From assembly GCF_900106955.1 (NCBI RefSeq), contig NZ_FNNI01000006.1:1-64000 (forward strand): 64,000 bases of DNA, given 5' to 3'. Below the pieces are notes generated by a model, which was not told the DNA's origin, did not search any database, and worked only from the letters and a program-made list of their open reading frames with translations. Shown in pieces: positions 50,648-57,754 of the stretch; position 1 is the stretch's first letter; every line of letters begins with the position of its first letter. This DNA comes from Aidingimonas halophila (GTDB lineage: Bacteria > Pseudomonadota > Gammaproteobacteria > Pseudomonadales > Halomonadaceae). The position numbers and the translations under genes were made by a program.

Positions 50648-50757
50648 TCACGGCAGTCGCGATTGACGGTGCATCCTCAGCAGAGCCCATCGCCCTGCAT
50701 CGCGGTTAAAACCGCTCCGACAATACCCGCAAGCCAACCTCAGGTAGGAGCGATGTC
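50648..50757. repeat. compound REP/BIME element
   Basis: It contains a partial REP at the left (ACGGCAGTCGCGATTGACGG), the central unit CTGCATCGCGGTTAAAACCG with the perfect hairpin GCGGTT-AA-AACCGC, and a right unit GTAGGAGCGATGTCACCG in which the second arm has decayed. It fills most of the gap between the minus-strand terminator and the hip operators. Confidence 0.7.
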
Positions 50758-50780
50758 ACCGTCAGGCCAGCCGGCAAAAG

Positions 50781-50858
50781 GCAACAAATAAGTTGCAATT
50801 TATATTGAAAAGCAACATAAATGTTTCTATCCTGGTCAAGAAGAAACAAATAAGTTGC
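50781..50858. promoter_or_regulatory. array of hipB-type operators
   Basis: Four short dyads precede the XRE gene: GCAACAAATAAGTTGC (50781-50796), CAATTTATATTG (50796-50807), GCAACATAAATGTTTC (50812-50827) and GAAACAAATAAGTTGC (50843-50858). Three share the form AAC-N6-GTT, and AACAAATAAGTTGC is repeated exactly in the first and last. This arrangement fits cooperative autorepression by the XRE/HipB protein. Confidence 0.6.
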
Positions 50859-50866
50859 CTGTCATC

Positions 50867-51184
50867 ATGGACCTTTATACACAGATCAAGCGTAGACGGC
50901 GCCAACTCGGTCTGACGCAACGGGACATGCAATCTCGTATCGATATGTCCCGCCAGCAATATCAACGCCTGGAAGCTCGTGGCAACCCGCGGCTGGAAAC
51001 CCTCACCCTCGTTGCCGAAGGACTCAACGCCGAGCTCATGCTGATTCCCCGTGACAAGGTACACCTCGTGCAGAGGCTGCTCGAGGAAGCCACGGATATG
51101 TCACACGAGGCGCCGCCCCTTGATGTCGATCCCTGGCACGGCCTCCTGGACAATACTGATGACACATCGGGACATGAACCATGA
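50867..51184 (+). CDS. hipB: XRE-family antitoxin/repressor, HipB-like
   Basis: The ATG at 50867 gives 105 residues; the frame begins at a TTG at 50855. Its ribosome site is weak. The helix-turn-helix is QLGLTQRDMQSRIDMSRQQY and is followed by LEARGNPRLETLTLVAEGL, as in HipB. The C-terminal tail is acidic and flexible. The stop overlaps the hipA start (ATGA). It should repress its own operon at the AAC-N6-GTT sites and bind HipA. Confidence 0.75.
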   Translation: MDLYTQIKRRRRQLGLTQRDMQSRIDMSRQQYQRLEARGNPRLETLTLVAEGLNAELMLIPRDKVHLVQRLLEEATDMSHEAPPLDVDPWHGLLDNTDDTSGHEP

Positions 51185-52442
51185 AAACCGAAATGGTCGA
51201 GGTCCTGGATATTCGCCTGCATGACACGCATGTCGGCTATTTAGCGGGATATCAAGGTGGCCGCAATGTCATGGTCTTCAATGCGCCTTACCGCCATGAC
51301 CCGCAACGACCGGTCCTTACGCTGACAACTCACCCGGCGTTTCCACGTGCCACCCAACTCATGGCATCTCCATGGATCCGTCAACAAAGGCTTCACCCCT
51401 TCTTTTCGAATCTACTTCCGGAAGGTGCACTGCGAGACTGGCTGGCACAAACCCTGAAAGTGCATCCCGACCACGAATTTCCTCTCTTGTCCCAACTCGG
51501 CCAGGATCTGCCGGGGGCCGTGGTGGCCACCCCTGTGGCCGCTGAAGACATTCCCGATCATGTGCTTGCCCATAGAACACGCATCACGCCAGTCAAACGA
51601 ACTCCACGGCCAGGACAAGGGTTTTCCCTGGCCGGCATCCAGATGAAATTCTCGATGCGAGAGCGTGAGGGGCGATTTCATTTCAACCATGCCGACGAGG
51701 TAGGCGATTGGATCGTTAAAACGCCTTCGACACGTCATCGTGGTGTGCCCGCCAATGAGTTCACCGCCATGCAGTTAGCCGACGCCGGTGGTGTAGAGAT
51801 TCCCGAGATCCGACTGGCCGCCCTGGGCGACCTGGAGGGGCTTCCTGCCATCAGCCTGCCCGATGAAGAATGGGTCTATGCCATCAAACGATTCGACCGG
51901 CTGGATGGAGCACGCCAACACGCTGAAGACCTGGCGCAAGTTCTGGTTCGCTATCCGCACGACAAGTACGGTGCCACCAACTACGAACAGATCGGCAAAC
52001 TACTCAGGACCTACACCCAGGATGGACTGGCCAACGTGCAACAATTCGCCCGTCGTTTGTTGGTGAACATTCTCCTGGCCAATGGTGATGCCCATCTCAA
52101 GAACTGGAGTCTCCTTTACCCTGACCAGCGCCCCCCGTACTTTCTCCTGCCTACGACATCGTCATGACCAAAGCGTATATCGACGACGAGCAGGACATTT
52201 CCCTCAATCTCAATGGGCATAAGAACTGGTATCGCATCGAACAGGACGACTTCAGAGCCTGGGCAAATGCCATCGGAATCCCCTGGGCATCGGTTCGCAT
52301 CGCATTGAACGACACAATGCAGCGCGCTCGGGAACACTGGCCAAGGCTTCTGGCAAACAGCCCAATGCTGCCTGAACACCAAGCACTATTGAAAACCCAC
52401 TGGCGACAGTTGCCTCCAGAATGGCGCATCGATACCCCCTAG
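51181..52442 (+). pseudogene. hipA: hipA-like kinase gene with a frameshift
   Basis: The first frame (51181-52167) encodes a HipA N-terminal domain (HPFFSNLLPEGALRDWLAQT), a kinase core (FSLAGIQMKFSM, DWIVKTPS, NEFTAMQLADAGGVEIPEIR) and the catalytic LLVNILLANGDAHLKNWSLL. It then leaves frame within a run of six C (52131-52136). A seventh C would restore the reading PVLSPAYDIVMTKAYIDDEQ and the C-terminal 90 residues (to 52442). The metal-binding Asp of PAYDIV lies after the break, so the shortened 328-residue product should be inactive. Sequencing error, decay or phase variation are all possible. Confidence 0.75.
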
Positions 52443-52448
52443 CGCACG

Positions 52449-52614
52449 CAACCACGAGTTGTATAGGTGCGACGTCAGTCGCGATGGGCGGTCTCGCCAA
52501 CGGCAGAGCTCGCGCCCTGCATCGCGGTTAAAACCGCTCCCACGAACACCACAACCACTGCATTCCGCTGGCACGCGTTGTGTAGGAGCGACTTTAGTCG
52601 CGATCAGCGGTGTC
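52449..52614. repeat. compound REP/BIME element, most complete copy
   Basis: Three units are present: GTATAGGTGCGACGTCAGTC (right-type REP), CTGCATCGCGGTTAAAACCG (central unit with GCGGTT-AA-AACCGC) and TGTAGGAGCGACTTTAGTCG (second REP, GCGACT/AGTCGC). The sequence CACGAACACCACAACCACTG links the central and right units. The right end reaches the end of the sixA-like gene. Confidence 0.8.
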
Positions 52615-53046
52615 ATCTAGAGCGGCTCGAGCGCGATGATCTCCTGGCGCAGCGTTTGCTTCTCGGCCTCCAGCGCGGCAGAGCCAGCGAGCGAGCTTCA
52701 CCAATGCCGGATTGTGGCCGATGATCAGCACCCGCTCAGCCTCGGCCGGGCGCGCACGCAGCCAATCACGCAACGCCTGTTTATCAAAGGTATAGAGGGC
52801 ATCCTGGAAAGAGGCAGGCTCGGTCAGGGGCTCGGGCAGTTGAGCGGCCAGCCCCTCCAGCGTCTCACGTGTGCGCTGCGCACTGCTGACGTGGATCTCG
52901 CCCGCCAAGGCGTTCCACCGCTGCAGGGCCCGAGCCATCGCCGCCGCCTGCCGGTGACCGCGCCCGCTCAGCGGTCGCTGATGATCGGTCATGTCGGCAT
53001 GGCCGCGCTTGGCCTTGGCGTGGCGCATCAAGTACAGTTCCGGCAT
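52594..53046 (-). CDS. sixA: SixA-like histidine phosphatase, 3' end disturbed
   Basis: This 150-residue protein is of the histidine phosphatase family: LYLMRHAKAKRGHADMTDHQ (catalytic His at about 8), RPLSGRGHRQAAAMARAL, VSSAQRTRETLEGL and VLIIGHNPALVKLARWL (second His). AGGAGGT precedes the ATG. The frame then reads into REP sequence to stop at 52594. In the +1 frame the same DNA reads GSAALEAEKQTLRQEIIALE and stops at 52617, just before the REP. A frameshift near 52690 is therefore likely, and the real gene probably ended at 52617. It removes phosphate from phospho-His of HPt domains in E. coli. Confidence 0.6.
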   Translation of the reverse strand: MPELYLMRHAKAKRGHADMTDHQRPLSGRGHRQAAAMARALQRWNALAGEIHVSSAQRTRETLEGLAAQLPEPLTEPASFQDALYTFDKQALRDWLRARPAEAERVLIIGHNPALVKLARWLCRAGGREANAAPGDHRARAALDDTADRD

Positions 53047-53076
53047 CTTGACCTCCTCTCTGTCAGTCTAGTCGTC

Positions 53077-53106
53077 CAGAGAGCAACGTCAGTCGCGATT
53101 CCAGAC
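53077..53106. repeat. degenerate REP element
   Basis: CCAGAGAGCAACGTCAGTCG followed by CGATTCC is a right-type REP unit with a changed first arm. It abuts the remnant of a Phd/PIN toxin-antitoxin module. Confidence 0.6.
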
Positions 53107-53337
53107 GATTTCTACCGCATGGGACAGGACGAAATTGCCGACATGTTCGGGGGCTGAGATGAACTTGTAGTACTCGCGTGCTGCTGTGGGCACACCTCGG
53201 CTGTCAGTCACTTAGCCGATACCCACAAGGCCCCGTTTGATCGAATCCTGGTCGCTCAAGCCGAGTCCGAAGGCTTTCTGCTGCCGACGCCGAATGAATG
53301 GATCGCTCGTTCCCCAGGTCCGATTCGGCAGGGTTGA
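53104..53337 (+). pseudogene. remnant of a Phd-PIN (VapC-type) toxin-antitoxin module
   Basis: Three fragments lie in order. 53104-53157 reads DDFYRMGQDEIADMFGG and stops, like the end of a Phd/VapB antitoxin. From the ATG at 53159, MNL is followed by a stop, but a +1 frame gives TRVLLWAH (53172-53195), the PIN-domain start. 53218-53337 reads DTHKAPFDRILVAQAESEGF and onward to a stop, the typical PIN C-terminal block. The middle of the toxin is missing and frames are broken, so the module is dead. The 369-base gap 53047-53415 otherwise holds a REP and the next promoter. Confidence 0.6.
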
Positions 53338-53351
53338 GAGCAGCATGCGCG

Positions 53352-53387
53352 GTTGACATAAGTAAAAATACTACGCATATTGTCAAC
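53352..53387 (+). promoter_or_regulatory. promoter with flanking inverted repeat for the XRE-ImmA/PIN operon
   Basis: TTGACA (53353-53358) and CATATT (53376-53381) are 17 bases apart. Perfect arms GTTGACA (53352-53358) and TGTCAAC (53381-53387) enclose the promoter, so a dimeric XRE protein bound here would block it. This suggests autoregulation by the gene that follows. Confidence 0.6.
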
Positions 53388-53415
53388 TCTACAACGTAAA
53401 GAAAGGTGGAAAGTC

Positions 53416-54507
53416 ATGCTGCATGATCGCCTACATCGTGCACGTGTCCTCAAGAATATGACCTTGCAGCAGTTAGCCGATCTGCTGGGGGACATTACCA
53501 AGCAGGCTCTGTCGAAATATGAGCAGGGCAAGGACGCGCCCAATTCGACTCGCTTGATTCAACTGGCGGATGTGCTTGGTGTTAACCCTGAGTATTTTTT
53601 TCGTTCAGATTCAGTAGAGCTGGGAAAAGTCGACTTCCGTAAGCACTCCGCCTTCGGCAAACGCCAGCAAGAGGCTGTCAAGGAGCAAGTGCGTGAGCAT
53701 CTTGAACGCTATTTAGCGGCAGAGGGCCTGTTCCAGACCGACCAACCATCCGGTGAATTTGCCCAATGGCATCAGCGCTTTCCCGTAGCCAATGCCGATG
53801 AGGTTGAACATGTGGCCAATAAACTTCGCGAAGATTGGCAGCTAGGGCTTAACCCCATCGCCAACCTGACGGAAATTCTGGAAGAAAACGGTATCAAGGT
53901 CGTGAGCCTTCAAGCCCACGAGAAATTCGATGGGCTGTGTGCCCTCGTCAATGATGGTACTGATGCCGTCATCGTCAGCAATACCGAGCGGCCTGGTGAA
54001 CGCCAGCGTTTTAACCTCGCCCATGAGCTGGGGCATCTGGTCATGTCACTGCCAGAGGAAATTCGTGGCACTCGGAATGAAGAAAACTGGTGCCACCGCT
54101 TTGCTGGGGCGTTTCTCTTCCCTGCCAGCCAAGTACGCATCACCTTTGGTGAGCACCGTAAACGGGTGCTGTTCCAGGAGTTTCTATTGGCCAAGGAGGA
54201 GTGGGGAATTTCGATTCAAGCCACTTTGCGCCGGTTATATGACCTGGATATCGTTCATTCGAGCTTCTATCAGAACACCTCTCGTATATGGTCGATGCAA
54301 GGGTATAGAAAAAATGAACCGGGTCGACAAGCCCCTGAAAAATCCTATCGCCTCAAGCAATTAGTTTACAGGGCGCTGGCTGAAGGCCTGGTGACTCCTT
54401 CAAGAGCAGCGGAGTTGCTCAATATCAGCCTCGGTGAGATCGAGGGGATTATGGCAAACGGACAGGCAGGTGACAGTCAGCATGCCAGCGAAAATTCTTG
54501 TCTCTGA
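53416..54507 (+). CDS. XRE-ImmA/IrrE fusion protein (HTH plus zinc peptidase)
   Basis: The ATG at 53416 (AAGGTGG upstream) gives 363 residues; the frame opens at a TTG at 53380. An N-terminal XRE helix-turn-helix (LQQLADLLGDITKQALSKYE, about 18-37) is followed by an ImmA/IrrE metallopeptidase domain with RFNLAHELGHLVM (H203, E204, H207) and the downstream acidic ligand region NEENWCHRFAGAFLFPAS. In phage and mobile-element systems such proteins act as repressors or cleave them. Here it overlaps a PIN-domain gene by 26 bases, so it is probably the antitoxin/regulator of that nuclease. Base use is more AT-rich than in region 4. Confidence 0.8.
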   Translation: MLHDRLHRARVLKNMTLQQLADLLGDITKQALSKYEQGKDAPNSTRLIQLADVLGVNPEYFFRSDSVELGKVDFRKHSAFGKRQQEAVKEQVREHLERYLAAEGLFQTDQPSGEFAQWHQRFPVANADEVEHVANKLREDWQLGLNPIANLTEILEENGIKVVSLQAHEKFDGLCALVNDGTDAVIVSNTERPGERQRFNLAHELGHLVMSLPEEIRGTRNEENWCHRFAGAFLFPASQVRITFGEHRKRVLFQEFLLAKEEWGISIQATLRRLYDLDIVHSSFYQNTSRIWSMQGYRKNEPGRQAPEKSYRLKQLVYRALAEGLVTPSRAAELLNISLGEIEGIMANGQAGDSQHASENSCL

Positions 54508-54970
54508 TACCAATATCTGGATTGATCTACATCGCAGCGGCCTGCTTGAAACCGTTTTTTCCTTACCTCATCAGTTCATAACCACCGATTTTGTGTGGCG
54601 AGAGCTGAAAATGCCACCTGGTCAAAAGCTGACGGGCTTAGGACTAGTGGTTGAAGCCTTCAACAACGAAGAAGTGGCAACACTTTTTACGCTACGCCAA
54701 ACACTGGGTAACTCATCACTCGCTGATGTCTCCTGCTACTTTCTTGCAAAAGAAAGAGGCTGGACACTGCTGACCAATGACGGCGCGCTTAGAAAATCTG
54801 GGCAGCAATGTAATTTGGATGTTCGCGGTGTACTCTGGATATTAGATGAGTTGGAAAACCACGTCATTCTCCCTCCAAGCCAGCTCGCCGACGCTTTGGT
54901 AACGATGCTAAAAGCGGGTGCCAGACTACCGAAAAACGAATGCGACCAACGGCTGGATCGCTGGCGATAA
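54482..54970 (+). CDS. PIN-domain nuclease-like toxin
   Basis: The ATG at 54482 lies inside the end of the previous gene and has CAGGTGAC upstream, giving 162 residues. PIN features are KILVSDTNIWIDLHRSG (first Asp at about 9), FVWRELKMP (Glu), SSLADVSCYFLAKERGWTLL (central Asp) and LLTNDGALR (last Asp). It resembles the DUF3368-type PIN proteins paired with XRE or ImmA partners. Expected role is an RNA-cleaving toxin controlled by the upstream protein. The coupling and lack of damage suggest this is the only fully intact PIN module here. Confidence 0.7.
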   Translation: MPAKILVSDTNIWIDLHRSGLLETVFSLPHQFITTDFVWRELKMPPGQKLTGLGLVVEAFNNEEVATLFTLRQTLGNSSLADVSCYFLAKERGWTLLTNDGALRKSGQQCNLDVRGVLWILDELENHVILPPSQLADALVTMLKAGARLPKNECDQRLDRWR

Positions 54971-55074
54971 GACTACGTGGTGAAGATGAAACGTCACAAG
55001 AACACACGACTCCCCCCCTATCCTCAGAGCCATTTCATACGTCGACTTTCATGCAACGTAATCGAGCTTGACCC

Positions 55075-55977
55075 ATGAACTGGCGTGCACTGCATTACTT
55101 CGACACCGTGGCGCATAGTGCATCATTGCGCGAGGCGGCAGCGCGGCTGCATATCGCCCCGACGGCGATCAGCCGTCAGATCGACCTGCTGGAACATCAG
55201 CTCGGGGCGCCGCTGATCGAGCGTCGTCGATCGGGGATCGCGCTCACTGCGGCCGGCGAGTTGCTGGCCGTGCAGGCGCGCCGCACCTTGCGTGATCTCG
55301 AACGCGTTCAGGAGCAGATCAGTGATCTCAAGGGGCTGCGTACCGGCAAGGTCCGCCTGAGGATCGCCGAAGGCGTGGTCGCCGGACTACTGGTGCCGAC
55401 GCTGGGAGAACTCAACCAACGCCATCCCCAGCTGCAATTCGATATTCAGATTGCCAGTGCCGGTGAGGTCGTCGAAGCGCTGCGCAGTGGAGACGCCGAC
55501 ATTGGCCTGACGTTCTTCATGCCCTCTCACGATGACATCCAGGCGCTGGCCTCCAGCCGTCTGGAACATCATGTGGTGATGTCACCGAGACATCCACTTG
55601 CCGGCATGGCCGAGCTGCAGCTGGCCCAACTGGCCGAGTATCCACTGGCGCTACCCGATGAGCACTATGGTGTTCGTCAAGCACTGGACGAGGCGGCCCG
55701 CTATCATGGCACCACGTTGAATCTCGTCTTTCACACGGCGTCGCTGGAAACGCAGAAAGCACTGGCGATGGACGGCGCCGGCCTGTTGATACTGCCGCCC
55801 ATGGCGGTTGCCCGAGAGTGTCGTGAGGGTCAGCTGGTCAGTGTCCCCCTGAGGCAAGGCGAACTGGCGCATACGCGTCTGGATCTATGTGTGCATCGTC
55901 ATCGTCAGCGCAGCTTCGCCACCGAGGCCTGCCTGGGGTTGCTGGCCACCTCGCTGCAATCGCTGGACGAGGCTTGA
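55075..55977 (+). CDS. LysR-family transcriptional regulator
   Basis: This 300-residue regulator has an N-terminal winged helix (LREAAARLHIAPTAISRQID, about 18-37) and a periplasmic-binding-like effector domain starting GKVRLRIAEGVVAGLLVPTL. It lies upstream of, and in the same direction as, an amidase and a sodium:solute symporter, which it may control. The 104-base gap to the amidase contains the dyad CCACACTGTGG (about 56043-56053). Confidence 0.8.
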   Translation: MNWRALHYFDTVAHSASLREAAARLHIAPTAISRQIDLLEHQLGAPLIERRRSGIALTAAGELLAVQARRTLRDLERVQEQISDLKGLRTGKVRLRIAEGVVAGLLVPTLGELNQRHPQLQFDIQIASAGEVVEALRSGDADIGLTFFMPSHDDIQALASSRLEHHVVMSPRHPLAGMAELQLAQLAEYPLALPDEHYGVRQALDEAARYHGTTLNLVFHTASLETQKALAMDGAGLLILPPMAVARECREGQLVSVPLRQGELAHTRLDLCVHRHRQRSFATEACLGLLATSLQSLDEA

Positions 55978-56081
55978 GAGGTGCACACAAAACGTGGACA
56001 CCCTGGCATCATGATTGTAATGGCGGTAGACACAGCCTGTCGCCACACTGTGGTGAACGACAACAACAGCCAGAGCGAATC

Positions 56082-57479
56082 ATGTCAGAACTGCACCATA
56101 TGACGGCCACCGAGTTGCTGGCCGCATATCGCCGGAAAACCCTGTCACCACTCGATCATGCCGACGAACTGATTCGACATGTCGAGCAATGGGAAGGAAG
56201 CCTGAACGCGTTGTATGTGTACGATCCAGACACCTTTCGTCAGGCGGCGCGTGAGTCGAGTGAACGTTGGGCGAGAGGTGAGCCGCAGGGCTCGCTGGAT
56301 GGGGTGCCGGTGACCCTGAAGGAACTGATCGCGACACGAGGCGTGCCAGTCCCCCATGGCACGGGGCTGGGCGAGCAATCACCGGCAACGGACGATGCCC
56401 CACCGGCAGCGCGGGTATTCGAGGACAACGCCCTGTTACTGGCCAAGACGACCTGTCCGGATTTCGGCATGCTCTCGTCCGGGCGCTCGTCTTTCCATGG
56501 CACGACCCGCAACCCTTGGCGCCTCGACTGCAATCCCGGCGGCTCGAGCTCCGGCGCCGGCGCGGCCGCGGCGGCCGGTTACGGCCCGCTGCACGTAGGC
56601 ACCGATATCGGCGGCTCGGTGCGACTGCCGGCCGCCTGGTGCGGCGTGGTGGGTTTCAAGCCGACTCAGGGCCGTATCCCGATCGACCCGTATTATCTCG
56701 GGCGATGCGCAGGCCCCATGACCCGCAGCGTGGACGACACCGCCTTGCTGATGACCAGCCTGGCGCGCACGGATCGTCGCGATGCGACCCGCCTGCCGCC
56801 GGAGCGGATCGACTGGACCGATCTGGATATCGACCTCAGGGGACAGCGCATCGGCGTCATGCTCGAGGCCGGTTGCGGATTGCCGCTGGACGACGAGATC
56901 GGCCAGGCCGTCCAGCATGCCGCAGCCACCCTCGAAGCGGCCGGCGCCACCCTGGTGCCGCTGGCCCCGGTGCTGACGCGCCAGATGCTCGATGGGCTGG
57001 ACAGCTTCTGGCGCGTGCGCCAGTGGAATGCGCTTCAGGCACTGACACCGGCAGAGCGCGAACGGGTGCTACCGGCGATTCTCGCCTGGGCCGACAATGG
57101 TGGCCGGATCAGCGGGTCCGAGGCAGTGCATGGTTTCGAACAGACGCTGGCCATGCGCCGCGCCACGGAAGGCCTATTCGATGATATCGATGCCGTCGTC
57201 TCCCCCACCACGCCCAATGTCGCCTTTTCCGCGGACTGGGTCTCGCCGACCGACGATCCTCGGCAGCCCTTCGAACATATCGCCTACACCGTGCCGTGGA
57301 ACATGGGCGAGCAGCCGGCGTTAACGCTCAATGCCGGTTTCTCGCGCGACGGCATGCCGCTGGGAGTGCAACTGATCGGCCCCCGTTTCGACGACCACCT
57401 GGTGCTCAAATTGGGCAAGGCGCTGGAGACGCGACTGGCGCTCGAGCCGCGCTGGCCGTCACCGCCTTCAGCCCGCTGA
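56082..57479 (+). CDS. amidase-signature family amidase
   Basis: The start at 56082 (MSELHHMTATELL) replaces a longer open frame that overlaps lysR. The 465-residue protein has the Ser-cisSer-Lys triad: Lys in VPVTLKELIATRG (about 82), the cis-Ser in CNPGGSSSGAGAAAAAGYG (about 155) and the nucleophile Ser in TDIGGSVRLPAAWCG (about 178). Such enzymes hydrolyse small amides or carbamates. It is followed by a small membrane protein and a symporter, suggesting uptake and hydrolysis of one compound. Confidence 0.8.
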   Translation: MSELHHMTATELLAAYRRKTLSPLDHADELIRHVEQWEGSLNALYVYDPDTFRQAARESSERWARGEPQGSLDGVPVTLKELIATRGVPVPHGTGLGEQSPATDDAPPAARVFEDNALLLAKTTCPDFGMLSSGRSSFHGTTRNPWRLDCNPGGSSSGAGAAAAAGYGPLHVGTDIGGSVRLPAAWCGVVGFKPTQGRIPIDPYYLGRCAGPMTRSVDDTALLMTSLARTDRRDATRLPPERIDWTDLDIDLRGQRIGVMLEAGCGLPLDDEIGQAVQHAAATLEAAGATLVPLAPVLTRQMLDGLDSFWRVRQWNALQALTPAERERVLPAILAWADNGGRISGSEAVHGFEQTLAMRRATEGLFDDIDAVVSPTTPNVAFSADWVSPTDDPRQPFEHIAYTVPWNMGEQPALTLNAGFSRDGMPLGVQLIGPRFDDHLVLKLGKALETRLALEPRWPSPPSAR

Positions 57480-57520
57480 GCGGCTGGTTCCTTGTCTCGT
57501 CATCGTGGGAGAATGTTCTT

Positions 57521-57754
57521 ATGTCTCGTCTTGTCGTCCTGCCCACCAGCCGCGCCGGCTGGTGGCTATTGATCGCCTTTCTCGCCGTAGTGGCCGCCGG
57601 TATCTGGCCGGTCATCAGTTGGGTGAATCATGCCATCCTGATCCTTGGCTTGCCGCTACTGGTGGTGTGGAGCTACGTGGTCATCTTCGCCTGTTTCGGC
57701 GTCATGCTGATCGCCAACCGTGTTCTCGAGCGCAAGGAGGACCGGCATGACTAG
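57521..57754 (+). CDS. small membrane protein, DUF3311-like symporter partner
   Basis: From the ATG at 57521 (GGGAG upstream) the protein has 77 residues with two membrane segments (about 13-30 and 36-60) and a basic/acidic tail (NRVLERKEDRHD). Small proteins of this kind are regularly encoded directly before sodium:solute symporters. Its stop overlaps the symporter start (ATGACTAG), which supports a shared complex. Its own role is unknown. Confidence 0.6.
   Translation: MSRLVVLPTSRAGWWLLIAFLAVVAAGIWPVISWVNHAILILGLPLLVVWSYVVIFACFGVMLIANRVLERKEDRHD

Noticed and set aside
44690-53106. Possible CRISPR array from the many similar repeats
   Set aside because: Copies are irregularly spaced by hundreds of bases, are palindromic REP-type units, and differ from each other. 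No spacer-repeat periodicity or cas gene is present.
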